The translations under genes and the position numbers were made by a program. Positions 1 through 8,220 of a stretch of DNA of 64,000 bases are shown one piece after another; position 1 is the stretch's first letter, and every line of letters starts with the position of its first letter. A model generated the notes under the pieces. It did not search any database, was not told where the DNA came from, and worked only from the letters and a program-made list of their open reading frames with translations. This stretch comes from Streptomyces sp. NRRL F-4489 (lineage in GTDB: Bacteria; Actinomycetota; Actinomycetes; Streptomycetales; Streptomycetaceae): positions 17,103 through 81,102 of the forward strand of contig NZ_LLZI01000113.1 in assembly GCF_001509485.1 (NCBI RefSeq), in the 5' to 3' direction.

Positions 1-518
1 GTGTCCTTGGTCTCGAAGACGATCGGGTCGCCGGTCTTGAGCTTGTCGATGTTGTGGAACTTCGCGCCGTGGCCGTCGCGGTGCGCGGCGAGGGTGAAGT
101 TGCCGGTGGCGTCCTGAGGGAGGGCGGACTTGACGGGCTTGGTGTAGTAGCCGGCGACGCCTTCGTTGAGGACGTCGGGGTCGGTGCCCTTCTTGACCAG
201 CACCTCGCCGTTATCCATCGCCGGTACGTGCAGGAAGCCGATGCCGTCCTTGGTGTCCAGCTCGCCCGGGCCCTTGGGGCCCGGTTTCGCCGCCCAGTGC
301 TTGCGGACCTGGTCGCCCTGCTGGTGGGACTCGCGGTCGGCGAGGACGTTGGTCCACCACAGCGAGTAGACGACGAACAGGCCCATGATCACGCCGGCCG
401 TGATGAGGAGTTCACCGATGACGCTGACGATCGCGGCGGCGATGTGCCGGCCGCGTCGGGGCGGCGCCGGTGGCGTCGCGGGCCGGTCGTTGTCCTCGTC
501 GATTCCGCTGGCAGTCAC
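1..518 (-). CDS. Class E sortase, C-terminal part outside the window
   Basis: Membrane-bound transpeptidase that would anchor surface proteins to peptidoglycan. The 172 visible codons start at GTG 518-516 and give a short charged N-terminus, one membrane segment at about residues 26-52, and the sortase beta-barrel as far as the catalytic-histidine motif (LAAHRDGHG). The catalytic Cys and Arg would lie beyond base 1. The start is 27 bases downstream of the stop of the next sortase gene, so the two probably form one operon. Established knowledge: S. coelicolor has two adjacent class E sortases, SrtE1 and SrtE2, that anchor long chaplins and are needed for aerial growth. By position this would be the SrtE2 counterpart (inference). 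Confidence 0.85.
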   Translation of the reverse strand, partial: MTASGIDEDNDRPATPPAPPRRGRHIAAAIVSVIGELLITAGVIMGLFVVYSLWWTNVLADRESHQQGDQVRKHWAAKPGPKGPGELDTKDGIGFLHVPAMDNGEVLVKKGTDPDVLNEGVAGYYTKPVKSALPQDATGNFTLAAHRDGHGAKFHNIDKLKTGDPIVFETKD

Positions 519-545
519 CGCGTCGCACCCCTTTTAGTTGTCCGC

Positions 546-2255
546 TCAGCCGGCGAGCGCTTCCGGTTTGCCCTTGCTCCGCGGCCGCTCGTCGACCATC
601 TTGCCCCAGACGATCAACCGAAAGGTACTGGTGAATTCCGGGGTACAGGTGGTCAGGGTGATGTACCGGCCCGGACCGGTGAAACCGGACCCCGGCGGCA
701 CCGGCCCGATCACGCTGGTGTTGCTCGGGGAGGTCTGCGGGAGGATGCTCTCCATCTCGTACGTGTAGTACGCGTTCTGCGTCTCCACGACGATCTTGTC
801 GCCCTTGGTGAGGCGGTTGATGTAGCGGAACGGCTCGCCGTGGGTGTTGCGGTGGGCGGCGACGGCGAAGTTGCCGGTCTTGTCCCAGGGCATCGCGGTC
901 TTGATGCCGCTGCTGGCGCCGTAGTGGCCGATCATGCCGTGGTCGAGGACCGTGTTCTTCTCGATGCCTTCGGCGATCGGCGCCTTCATGTCGAGCTTGG
1001 GGATGTACATGATCCCGAAGCGTTCGCCGTCCGCGAGGTTCTTCTTCTCGCCGCGGCCGCTCTCCCACTCGTGCTGGAGGGTGGTGGCGGCGCCGCCCGC
1101 CTCCTCGTCGGCCATCACGTTCGTCCACCACAGCTGGTAGGTGACGAACAGCAGCATCAGCACGCCGAGGGTGATGAACACCTCGCCCAGCGCGCGGCTG
1201 GCGATCAGGCCGGGGCTGTCCTTGGCGGCGCGCTGGGCGCGGCGGGCCTCGACCCGGGTCATGGGGGGCTTGGGTGCCTCGGCGGCCGAGGCGGTGGCCG
1301 GGGCGGCGGCGCGGGTGCCCCGGCGGCCGTGGCGGCCGCCGCGTCGGGTGGCTGCCTGGGCGGCCTTGCGGCGGGCCGCGCGGCCGCCGGTGGCCGGCAG
1401 CGGCGATGTTTCACGTGAAACGGCTGTCGCGGAGCCGGTTTCACGTGAAACATCGGCGTCGCCGGGGCTGCTGGTTTCACGTGAAACATGCGCGCCCGTT
1501 TCACGTGAAACATCGAGGCCGGTTTCACGTGAAACGTAGGGGCTGGTTTCACGTGAAACATGGGCGGCGGTTTCACGTGAAACATCGCCCGGGACGCCGC
1601 CGGCGCCGCGCGGTCCGGCCTGGCGCAGCGCCATGGTCTCGTCGTCGCGGTGCGACGGGGAACCGGCCGCCGCCGTCGGCGCGGGCGGCGCCGGGAGCAG
1701 CGGGGAGATCCTGGGGAGGGGCGCGGTCAGGCCCTCGGGGGCGCCGTACGGCCCGGGTATCGAGGTGCCGGGACGGATGGTGGGCGCGGGGTAGGCGCCG
1801 GTGCCGAGCCCGCCGGACACCTGGCCGTAGGCGTCGGCGTCCGGGCCGGGCCCGCGGTACGGGTCCGCCACCTGCGGGGTGTCGTCGGGGCCGGGCCTGC
1901 GGTGCCGGGCGGCCGGGCGCGGCGGGGCCGGTGGCTGAACCAGAGGCGGGCCGGCCGCCGGCGGCTGGTGGGGCCGGAACCACGGGGAGCCCGCCGCGGC
2001 CGCTCCCCCGCCCGCTCCGCCATCGGCGGCGGCAGCAGCCGGCCGCTCCGGCTCGTAGGGGTCGGGGAGGGGCGTCGCGGCCGGGCCGGGCAGGGGGTCG
2101 TTCAGCGGGTCGTCCAGGCGCTCCACCGCCGCCTCGAACGCGTCGGTCCGCCGGTGGGCGCCGGCGGCCGGCGGATACGGCTCGTGCGGCGCGTACGGCT
2201 GCTCCCCGTGCGGCTCGTAGGGCCGCCCTTCACGCTCGGGGCGCAGGTCGGTCAC
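546..2255 (-). CDS. srtE1: Class E sortase with long N-terminal tract encoding seven parS sites
   Basis: Membrane-anchored transpeptidase of 569 residues, far longer than a usual class E sortase of about 230-350. The C-terminal 200 residues hold the barrel with His468 (VAAHRNTHG), Cys537 (TLTTCTPEF) and Arg546, after one membrane segment at about 355-376. The first 350 residues are Pro/Gly/Ala-rich and look disordered. Residues 225-283 carry seven VSRET pentapeptides, each the translation of a parS palindrome. The GTG start at 2255 overlaps the pabA stop (GTGA), so the two are translationally coupled; the next sortase follows after 27 bases. The symbol rests on synteny with S. coelicolor srtE1 and on the sortase family, not on a search. 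The extra N-terminus should be cytosolic. Confidence 0.9.
   Translation of the reverse strand: MTDLRPEREGRPYEPHGEQPYAPHEPYPPAAGAHRRTDAFEAAVERLDDPLNDPLPGPAATPLPDPYEPERPAAAAADGGAGGGAAAAGSPWFRPHQPPAAGPPLVQPPAPPRPAARHRRPGPDDTPQVADPYRGPGPDADAYGQVSGGLGTGAYPAPTIRPGTSIPGPYGAPEGLTAPLPRISPLLPAPPAPTAAAGSPSHRDDETMALRQAGPRGAGGVPGDVSRETAAHVSRETSPYVSRETGLDVSRETGAHVSRETSSPGDADVSRETGSATAVSRETSPLPATGGRAARRKAAQAATRRGGRHGRRGTRAAAPATASAAEAPKPPMTRVEARRAQRAAKDSPGLIASRALGEVFITLGVLMLLFVTYQLWWTNVMADEEAGGAATTLQHEWESGRGEKKNLADGERFGIMYIPKLDMKAPIAEGIEKNTVLDHGMIGHYGASSGIKTAMPWDKTGNFAVAAHRNTHGEPFRYINRLTKGDKIVVETQNAYYTYEMESILPQTSPSNTSVIGPVPPGSGFTGPGRYITLTTCTPEFTSTFRLIVWGKMVDERPRSKGKPEALAG
1408..1583. repeat. Array of seven exact parS sites inside the sortase gene
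   Basis: GTTTCACGTGAAAC occurs at 1408, 1438, 1474, 1498, 1522, 1546 and 1570 (first base of each). Steps are 30, 36, 24, 24, 24 and 24 bp, all multiples of three, so each site is read in the same frame as VSRET. The palindrome is the known Streptomyces ParB binding site. The bases between sites differ, which argues against recent simple duplication of one long unit. Confidence 0.95.
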
Positions 2256-2908
2256 GCGCCGGCCTTGCCGACCACCGGGGCAAGCCCCGCCGAACGCTCC
2301 ACCGCTCCCTGGTCGCCGCACTCCACCAGCCAGTTGGCCAGCATCCGGTGTCCCCATTCGGTCAGCACCGACTCGGGGTGGAACTGCACGCCCTCGACGG
2401 GAAGTTCGCGGTGGCGCAGCCCCATGATGATCCGGCCGCCCGGGGCGTCGTCGGCCTCCGTCCAGGCGGTGACGGCCAGTTCGTCCGGGACGGTGCCCGG
2501 CTCGACGGCCAGGGAGTGGTAGCGGGTGGCGGTGAAGGGCGAGGGCAGTCCGGCGAAGACCCCGGCGCCTTCGTGGTGGACCGGCGAGGTCTTGCCGTGC
2601 AGCAGCTCCGGCGCCCGGTCCACCACGCCGCCGTAGGCGACCGCCATCGACTGCAGGCCCAGGCAGACGCCGAAGACCGGGACGCCGGTGGCGGCGCAGT
2701 GCCGGACCATGTCGACGCAGACCCCGGCCTGTTCGGGCGTACCGGGCCCGGGCGAGAGCAGCACCCCGTCGAAGCCGTCCTGGGCGTGGCGCGTGGCGAC
2801 CTCGTCGTTGCGCAGCACCTCGCACTCGGCGCCGAGCTGGTAGAGGTACTGGACGAGGTTGAAGACGAAGCTGTCGTAGTTGTCGACGACGAGAATCCGC
2901 GCGGTCAT
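2252..2908 (-). CDS. pabA: Aminodeoxychorismate/anthranilate synthase glutaminase subunit
   Basis: Class I glutamine amidotransferase of 218 residues that releases ammonia from glutamine for a chorismate-using partner, in p-aminobenzoate (folate) or anthranilate synthesis. It opens with the typical VVDNYDSF motif, has the oxyanion SPGPGTP at about 52-58, nucleophile Cys82 in GVCLG, and His177/Glu179 in FHPES. No synthase subunit lies next to it, so the pathway cannot be decided here; the pabA name follows the usual annotation in this gene neighbourhood. The ATG overlaps the stop of the upstream 58-residue gene (ATGA), and its own stop overlaps the sortase start, so it sits in a tightly coupled operon with envelope genes. 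Confidence 0.9.
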   Translation of the reverse strand: MTARILVVDNYDSFVFNLVQYLYQLGAECEVLRNDEVATRHAQDGFDGVLLSPGPGTPEQAGVCVDMVRHCAATGVPVFGVCLGLQSMAVAYGGVVDRAPELLHGKTSPVHHEGAGVFAGLPSPFTATRYHSLAVEPGTVPDELAVTAWTEADDAPGGRIIMGLRHRELPVEGVQFHPESVLTEWGHRMLANWLVECGDQGAVERSAGLAPVVGKAGA

Positions 2909-3081
2909 CGGGTGGCTGCCATCCCTTGGTCGACAGTGACGTCATTGAAGGGGAGCAGCGGCTCCGCCCACGGAAAGACCCACTGGAAGAGCACGAAGAC
3001 CACCGCCAGGACGAGCACCGCGGAGATCAGCGCCTTCACCCACGTGTTGCCCGGCAGATGCCGCCAGATCCAGCCGTACAT
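2905..3081 (-). CDS. Small conserved-type membrane protein (58 residues)
   Basis: A 58-residue protein starting at ATG 3081 (MYGWIWRHLPGN) with one hydrophobic segment at about residues 15-37 and Trp-rich flanks, ending ...GMAATR. It is below the usual ORF length cut-off but is credible: third positions are G/C-rich and its TGA overlaps the pabA ATG by one base. No enzymatic motif is visible and I do not recognise a named family. The coupling suggests co-expression with pabA and the sortases. It may be a small membrane partner of one of the sortases, but nothing in the sequence shows that. Confidence 0.75.
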   Translation of the reverse strand: MYGWIWRHLPGNTWVKALISAVLVLAVVFVLFQWVFPWAEPLLPFNDVTVDQGMAATR

Positions 3082-3162
3082 GCTGTCGCTGTCCCCTTGC
3101 CGATGCCGTTGACGATGTCGATTGCGACACCAGAGTAAGGGGAGAGGCTGCGGGCGGGTGGG

Positions 3163-3858
3163 TCAGCCGGGCAAAGCCGATGGCCTTCCCTGGGCGACGG
3201 GTTGGGTGGAATCGAGGTGGGCCCAGGCGATCAGCCGGTGGCTGTGGCCCCATTCCGGTTCGCAGGTGGTGAGGGTGAGGTAGCGGCCGGGGCCGGTGTA
3301 GCCGGACTCCTGGGGGACGGGGTCGAGGACGCCGGTGTCGGTGGGCAGGGTCGTGTAGGGGCGGTTGTCGACGCGGTAGGTGAACCACGTGGTGCCGTCG
3401 GTGAGCACCACGGCGTCACCGGGCCGCAGCCGGGGGAAGTCCTTGAACGGGTCGCCGTAGGTGCGGCGGTGGCCGGCCACGGCGAAGTTGCCGGTGGCGC
3501 CGAGGCGGGCGGTGCGGTCGTAGTGCCCCAGGCCGCGCTGGAGCACCTCGGTGCCGGTGCCCTCCAGGACGGGTTTGGCCCAGTCCGGCCCGAAGCGGGG
3601 GATGTACATCACGGCGAAGGAGCGGCCCGGGGCGTAGCGGCGGGGCGGGGCGGCGGGCGCGGGCGCCGGGGCGGGGGTTCCAGCAGCGGCGACCGGGCCG
3701 GCGGCCCACTGGTCCTGGAGCCGGCCGATCTCGCCGTCCATGGCGCTGTCGGCCCGTACGCCGGTCCAGTAGAGGAGGTAGACGACGAAGAGGACGATCA
3801 GGGTGCCGGCGGTGACGCAGATTTCGCTGGCCGTCCGTACGATCCACCGCACCGTCAT
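3163..3858 (-). CDS. Class E sortase, short form
   Basis: A 231-residue class E sortase: N-terminal membrane segment at about 10-31, Ala/Pro linker at 55-72, then the barrel with His130 (VAGHRRT), Cys199 (TLTTCEPEW) and Arg208. All three catalytic residues are present. The TLTTC signature and PGRYLTLTTC context match the two other sortases in the window. It reads on the same strand as the pabA-sortase operon; a gap of 81 bases separates its stop from the 58-residue gene. The sorting substrate cannot be inferred because no LAXTG-type protein is encoded nearby. Confidence 0.9.
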   Translation of the reverse strand: MTVRWIVRTASEICVTAGTLIVLFVVYLLYWTGVRADSAMDGEIGRLQDQWAAGPVAAAGTPAPAPAPAAPPRRYAPGRSFAVMYIPRFGPDWAKPVLEGTGTEVLQRGLGHYDRTARLGATGNFAVAGHRRTYGDPFKDFPRLRPGDAVVLTDGTTWFTYRVDNRPYTTLPTDTGVLDPVPQESGYTGPGRYLTLTTCEPEWGHSHRLIAWAHLDSTQPVAQGRPSALPG

Positions 3859-3894
3859 CCGGCCGCCCCTCCCCGCCGTCCCGCGGGGCGCGGG

Positions 3895-4665
3895 TCACGG
3901 CTTCACAGGCTGTGCGTAGTGCAGGTCCACTGTGCCGGAGTAGCCGGGGAGAGTCACCGCCTCGTGCTGGTCGACTTTCCAGCCGAGGCCGTAGGCGTTG
4001 ACGTACTGGAGGTAGTTCTGGATGGCCGGGGAGGCGGTCAGGGCGCGGCTGAGGGCGTCCCGGTCGCCGACCGCGGTGATCTTGTAGGGCGGGGAGTAGA
4101 CGCGGCCCTGGAGGATCAGGGTGTTGCCGACGCAGCGGACCGCGCTGGTGGAGATCAGCCGCTGGTCCATGACCTTGATGCCCTTGGCGCCGCCGTGCCA
4201 GAGGGCGTTGACCACGGCCTGGAGGTCCTGCTGGTGGATGACCAGGTCGTTGGGCTGGGGGTCGGGGATGCCGGGGATCTTCGGGGTGGCGTTCGGCGGG
4301 GCGTCGGTGAGGGTGACGGTCAGGCCGGGACCGGTCAGCGGCCGGCTGCCGGCGCTCTTCTCCAGCGCCTTGAGCCGGGCCTCGGCGCCGGCGGAGGGGG
4401 CGGTGTCGCGGCGGGCCAGGGCATCGACCTCGGCGCGCAGGCCGGCGTTGCGCTCGTCCTGGAGGCCGTTCTTGTGGCTGCGTTCCTGGATCAGGTCGGA
4501 GAGCCGCAGCATCGAGTCGTCGGACCGGAGGTTGGTGCCGCGGGCGGTGTCGAAGCTCAGCCAGAACAGCAGACCGGCCAGGGCGAAGACCACGAGGGTG
4601 AGGAGGCGGACGGGGCGGAGCCGGGGGCGGGAAGGGCGCCCGGGGGAGCCGGCGGTGGTGCTCAA
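3895..4665 (-). CDS. DUF881 family membrane protein
   Basis: A 256-residue protein with a basic N-terminus, one membrane segment at about residues 21-38, a predicted helical/coiled region (about 48-105) and a globular extracytoplasmic domain of the DUF881 type (motifs LTGPGLTVTLTDAP and DLQAVVNALWHGGA). The family is common beside actinobacterial division genes, often near crgA and FtsZ-linked loci; its biochemical function is not established. It is transcribed away from crgA across a 177-base divergent region and toward the sortase genes, 36 bases ahead of the next gene, so it may head this operon. Confidence 0.88.
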   Translation of the reverse strand: MSTTAGSPGRPSRPRLRPVRLLTLVVFALAGLLFWLSFDTARGTNLRSDDSMLRLSDLIQERSHKNGLQDERNAGLRAEVDALARRDTAPSAGAEARLKALEKSAGSRPLTGPGLTVTLTDAPPNATPKIPGIPDPQPNDLVIHQQDLQAVVNALWHGGAKGIKVMDQRLISTSAVRCVGNTLILQGRVYSPPYKITAVGDRDALSRALTASPAIQNYLQYVNAYGLGWKVDQHEAVTLPGYSGTVDLHYAQPVKP

Positions 4666-4842
4666 CGTACCCTTACTCCTTACGACGCCGCGGACGCACT
4701 ACGCTAACGGACGCCCGGGAAGGAAATCCGTTCCCCTCGTGTCCGTACCCTGGCTCCCGTCCGGTACCGCTCCGCGCGGTGGGGGGACCGCCCGTTCGCC
4801 GTGGAGAGCGGGGGGAGCAGCACATCGACAGGAGAGTTCCTC

Positions 4843-5097
4843 GTGCCGAAGTCACGGATCCGCAAGAAGGACGACTTCACGCCGCCGCCGGCGAAGACCA
4901 CCAGCCTGAAGCTGAACTCCGGCCGGGGCTGGGTCGCGCCGCTGATGCTGGCGATGTTCCTGATCGGGCTCGCGTGGATCGTGCTGTTCTACGTCTCCGA
5001 GGGCGATCTGCCGGTCAAGGCGATGGGCAACTGGAACATCGTGTGCGGGTTCGGCTTCATCGCGGTGGGGTTCGGCGTCTCCACGCAGTGGAAGTAG
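4843..5097 (+). CDS. crgA: Cell division inhibitor/coordinator CrgA
   Basis: An 84-residue membrane protein starting at GTG 4843 behind a GGAGAG ribosome site at 4831-4836. It has a basic N-terminus ([11 protein letters not shown]), two membrane segments at about 32-50 and 63-80, and ends in the family's VSTQWK. Size and both segments match CrgA. Established knowledge: in Streptomyces CrgA influences FtsZ-ring formation and the timing of sporulation septation; in mycobacteria it binds FtsZ, FtsQ, FtsI and CwsA. The upstream ATG 4801 of the longer frame lacks a good ribosome site. Confidence 0.95.
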   Translation: MPKSRIRKKDDFTPPPAKTTSLKLNSGRGWVAPLMLAMFLIGLAWIVLFYVSEGDLPVKAMGNWNIVCGFGFIAVGFGVSTQWK

Positions 5098-5138
5098 CGC
5101 GGGGCTTTAAGGGGGCGTAGCGCAAGTCCTGCCCAAGG

Positions 5139-5338
5139 CCATCCACACAGTTATCCACAGCCGGGGAAAACTTCAGAAGATCTGTGGATAACCCTCTGGG
5201 GGTTGACGCCGGTGTGACCGGCGGCGGGCCCACCGGCCGGCCGCCATCCCCGCTTCTGCCTGCGAAAACGCCGTAGCGTACGGCATCGAGGCGGGTTTCC
5301 GCACAGCATGCACAAGATCCGCCACGCACTGTGGACAA
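5139..5338. other. DnaA-box cluster between crgA and the rhomboid gene
   Basis: The 257-base gap between two 3' ends holds four DnaA-box-like 9-mers: CCATCCACA at 5139, TTATCCACA at 5151, TGTGGATAA at 5183 and TGTGGACAA at 5330. The last is the exact reverse complement of the preferred TTGTCCACA, and the middle two are exact TTATCCACA. As a convergent intergenic region it needs no promoters, so the density is notable. S. coelicolor is known to have DnaA-box clusters away from oriC that titrate DnaA; this may be a counterpart. Confidence 0.7.
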
Positions 5339-5354
5339 CGCGGGGAGCGGACCC

Positions 5355-6269
5355 TCAGCCGGTCAGTTGCAGGGTCCGTACCCACACCACGGCGACGATC
5401 GCGAGCAGCACCACCGCGCACGCCCCGGCGTGCACCAGCGCCCGGCGCTCGCGCGGCGCGTGCACCATCCCGAACGCCACCGCGGCGCCCACGACCAGCC
5501 CGCCGACGTGCGCCTGCCAGGCGATGTTCGGCCACAGGAACGTGAAGGCCAGGTTGAGGACGAGCAGGATCAGCACCGGCCGCATGTCGTAGCGCAGCCG
5601 GCGCATCAGCACGGCCGTGGCGCCCAGCAGCCCGAAGATCGCTCCGGACGCGCCCAGCGAGGGCTGGTTCTGCGCCTCGAGGAGGTAGCTCAGGGCGCTG
5701 CCGCCCAGCCCGGAGAGCAGGTACAGCGCGGTGAAGCGGAGCCTGCCGAGCGCCGCCTCCAGCGGCGGCCCCAGCCACCACAGCGAGAGCATGTTGAAGC
5801 CGATGTGCGCGAACTGCTGGTGCAGGAAGACCGCGGTCAGCAGGCGGTACCACTCGCCGTGGGCGACGCCCACCCACTGGTAGCGGCTGGGGTCGACGGC
5901 CAGGCCGAGCATGTCGAGCCGGCCGACCAGGTCGAAGCCGGACTGCTCGCTCGCGAGCACCGCGAGGAAGAGCGCGACGTTGAGGCCCAGCAGGATCTTG
6001 GTGATGAGCCGCGGGTCGGCGGTGACCGCGCCGCCGGCTATCGTGCGCGGCGCACTGGCCCGCGGGGCGGGGCCCGCGCCGCCGCCGGTGCGGACGCAGT
6101 CCGGGCACTGGAAGCCGACCGAGGCGCTGACCATGCACTCCGGGCAGATCGGCCGCTCGCAGCGGGTGCAGCGGATGCCGGTCGGGCGGTCGGGATGGCG
6201 GTGGCAGCCGGGCAGGCCGTCGTGGCCGTGCGCGTGCTGCGGCTCCTGCGGGCTGCCTGGCTGGTCCAT
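5355..6269 (-). CDS. Rhomboid-family intramembrane serine protease with N-terminal zinc-ribbon
   Basis: A 304-residue protein (start ATG 6269). Residues about 32-60 contain CxxC pairs (CTRCERPICPEC and CPDC) that look like a small zinc-binding module. The rest is a six- to seven-segment membrane domain with the rhomboid signatures: HIGFNM, the nucleophile Ser208 in GASGAIFG, and His254 in AHVGG, giving the Ser-His dyad. It should cut transmembrane substrates within the membrane; no substrate is evident. I chose 6269 because an in-frame GTG at 6293 is itself part of the purine-rich ribosome-binding stretch of the ATG. It reads toward crgA across the DnaA-box region. Confidence 0.92.
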   Translation of the reverse strand: MDQPGSPQEPQHAHGHDGLPGCHRHPDRPTGIRCTRCERPICPECMVSASVGFQCPDCVRTGGGAGPAPRASAPRTIAGGAVTADPRLITKILLGLNVALFLAVLASEQSGFDLVGRLDMLGLAVDPSRYQWVGVAHGEWYRLLTAVFLHQQFAHIGFNMLSLWWLGPPLEAALGRLRFTALYLLSGLGGSALSYLLEAQNQPSLGASGAIFGLLGATAVLMRRLRYDMRPVLILLVLNLAFTFLWPNIAWQAHVGGLVVGAAVAFGMVHAPRERRALVHAGACAVVLLAIVAVVWVRTLQLTG

Positions 6270-6446
6270 GGGTCCCCTCGTCCTCCTGCTCACCGGGGCG
6301 CCGGCGCGCGCCGCCCGGCGGCGAGCCGCACGCCCGCCCGCCGTCGCCCGGCCCCGCCCCGCGACACGCTGCGCGCCCCGTCTTCCTCATCTACGACCGG
6401 ACGGGGCGCGATGGTTCCCCGGACCACCCGGGGAGCGTCAAACCGC

Positions 6447-6974
6447 TCAGCGGGTCTCGATGACCACCGACTCGATGACCACGTCGTTGACCGGGCGGTC
6501 GGTGCGCGGGTTGGTCTGGGTCTCGGCGATGGCGTCCACGACCTTCTTGCTGGCCTCGTTGCTGACCTCACCGAAGATGGTGTGCTTGCCGGTCAGCCAG
6601 GCGGTCGGGGAGACGGTGATGAAGAACTGCGAGCCGTTGGTGCCCGGGCCGGCGTTGGCCATGGCCAGCAGGTACGGCTTGTTGAACGCCAGGTCGGGGT
6701 GGAACTCGTCGGCGAACTGGTAGCCGGGGCCACCGGTGCCGTTGCCCAGCGGGTCACCGCCCTGCAGCATGAAGCCGCTGATCACGCGGTGGAAAACGGT
6801 GCCGTCGTAGAGGGGGGCGGTGGTCGGCTGCCCGGTCTTGGGGTCGATCCACTCCCGCTCGCCCTTGGCGAGTTCGACGAAGTTCTTGACCGTCTTGGGG
6901 GCGTGGTTCGGCAGGAGCCGGAGTTCGATGTCGCCCTGGTTGGTCTTCAGGGTGGCGTACAGCTGCTCAGCCAC
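6447..6974 (-). CDS. Cyclophilin-type peptidyl-prolyl cis-trans isomerase
   Basis: A 175-residue cytosolic cyclophilin (no signal peptide) that speeds up isomerisation of Xaa-Pro bonds during folding. Core motifs are present: YDGTVFHRVISGFMLQGGD with the catalytic Arg, GSQFFIT, and HTIFGEV. Length is typical of a single-domain enzyme. Start GTG 6974 with an upstream purine-rich stretch. It follows the divergent promoter region shared with the DUF5324 gene and precedes the rhomboid gene by 177 bases on the same strand. Confidence 0.95.
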   Translation of the reverse strand: MAEQLYATLKTNQGDIELRLLPNHAPKTVKNFVELAKGEREWIDPKTGQPTTAPLYDGTVFHRVISGFMLQGGDPLGNGTGGPGYQFADEFHPDLAFNKPYLLAMANAGPGTNGSQFFITVSPTAWLTGKHTIFGEVSNEASKKVVDAIAETQTNPRTDRPVNDVVIESVVIETR

Positions 6975-7262
6975 GGTCTACCTTCCATAAGTCTTCACTG
7001 ACGGTCCCCGATCCTCGCATGAAGCGGGTACCGGCTGCCGGGCCGCCACCTCTTGTGGCACGTCGCACTGATTTCCCGCGTGGGACGAGCACCGCGTGGC
7101 ATTGTCGTCACAAGACTCCGGAAGGTCCGCAATGACCCGGATGCCCGCCCGCGCATGCCGTACGCGTACGAAGCGGGCATGCTCGTCAATCGGGTGGACA
7201 GGCGACACAGCACAGGGGGAAGCAGCCCCCGGACCCGGACACCACCGAGGAGGAGGATCCCC

Positions 7263-7982
7263 GTGACCCGCAAGGACAGCGTGCGCGCCGCGACCCACAC
7301 GGCAAAGGACGGCGTGCGGCACGCAGCGGAGGTGGTGGCTCCCTATGCCGGTACGGCCAAGGACGCCGCTGTCCACTACACGCACGAGGCCCGCGCCCGG
7401 CTGGCCCCCAAGGTCGCCGAGGCCGCCCACCAGGCCCGTGCCCAGTACGGCTGCCACGTCGCCCCGCGCATCGAGCACGCCCGCGGGGCGCTGCCGCCGA
7501 AGGTGGACGCGGCGGCGGCCAAGGCGGCCCGCCGCACCCGCAAGGCGGCCCGGCAGGCCGCCGAGTTCACCGCCCCGCGGCTGGAGAACGCGGTGGCCGG
7601 TGCCCGCGCGGCCGCCGAGCCGGTGCGCGACGAGGCGCTCGCCCGGGGCGCCGCGGCGCTGGCCGCGCTCCGCGGCCAGGTGACCGCCGAGGAGATCGCC
7701 AAGCTCCAGAAGAAGCAGCGCCGCCGGTGCGCCTGCGGCCGGGCCGCCAAGCGGCTGGCCCTGCTGGGTGTCCTCGCGGCCGGCGCGGTGGCCGCCTGGA
7801 AGTGGTGGGACAAGCAGGCCAACCCGGACTGGCTGGTCGAGCCGCCGGCCCCCACCGAGGTCGGCGACCGCGCCCACCTCAGCTCCGTCGACGGCAGCCA
7901 GAGCAGCCCGCTCGCCCCCGATGTCCAGGCCAAGCAGGACGAAAAGGACTCCGGCGACCGCGACGGCGACACCCCGGCCTGA
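7263..7982 (+). CDS. DUF5324 family protein (Ala/Lys/Arg-rich, membrane segment)
   Basis: A 239-residue protein starting at GTG 7263 behind a strong GGAGGAGGA ribosome site. Residues 1-155 are a long Ala/Arg/Lys-rich helical stretch (repeated TAKDGVRHAAE-type segments) that resembles amphipathic or coiled helices. A basic cluster KKQRRRCACGRAAK precedes one membrane segment at about 168-185, followed by a charged tail ending GDRDGDTPA. This matches the Streptomyces DUF5324 family found beside the cyclophilin gene. The function is unknown; the helical basic N-terminus could lie on the cytosolic membrane face or bind nucleic acid, but that is speculation. Confidence 0.85.
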   Translation: MTRKDSVRAATHTAKDGVRHAAEVVAPYAGTAKDAAVHYTHEARARLAPKVAEAAHQARAQYGCHVAPRIEHARGALPPKVDAAAAKAARRTRKAARQAAEFTAPRLENAVAGARAAAEPVRDEALARGAAALAALRGQVTAEEIAKLQKKQRRRCACGRAAKRLALLGVLAAGAVAAWKWWDKQANPDWLVEPPAPTEVGDRAHLSSVDGSQSSPLAPDVQAKQDEKDSGDRDGDTPA

Positions 7983-8101
7983 CCCCGCCACCGCCACTAC
8001 CGGGCCGTGCCCCTGCCAGGGGGCGCGGCCCGGTGGCGTATGCCTGGGGGCGCCGACGCGGCCCGGCGATCGCGCGCCGGCCGGCCCGGGCACCGGCATG
8101 C

Positions 8102-8140
8102 AAAAAGCCCCTCCGACCGCGTATCCACAGGTCAGAGGGG
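8102..8140 (-). terminator. Rho-independent terminator of tRNA-Ala
   Basis: On the minus strand, arms of CCCCTCTGACC and GGTCGGAGGGG (one mismatch) are followed by a run of five Ts (complement of 8102-8106). It lies 8 bases past the tRNA 3' end. Confidence 0.8.
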
Positions 8141-8147
8141 TAGGGGG

Positions 8148-8220
8148 TGGAGCCTAGGGGAGTCGAACCCCTGACATCTGCCATGCAAAGACAGCGCTCT
8201 ACCAACTGAGCTAAGGCCCC
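8148..8220 (-). tRNA. tRNA-Ala (anticodon TGC)
   Basis: A 73-base cloverleaf on the minus strand: acceptor GGGGCCT pairs with AGGCTCC (one G-T), the D-loop contains AGTTGGTAGAG, the anticodon arm reads CTTTGCATG with TGC (complement of 8185-8187), and the T-loop is GGTTCGACTCC. The discriminator is A and CCA is not encoded. Confidence 0.97.

Noticed and set aside
54..3112. Long plus-strand frames opposite the sortases and pabA, some with FHVKH repeats
   Set aside because: They are antisense reads of the sortase/pabA operon; the FHVKH peptides are only the alternative frame of the parS palindromes.
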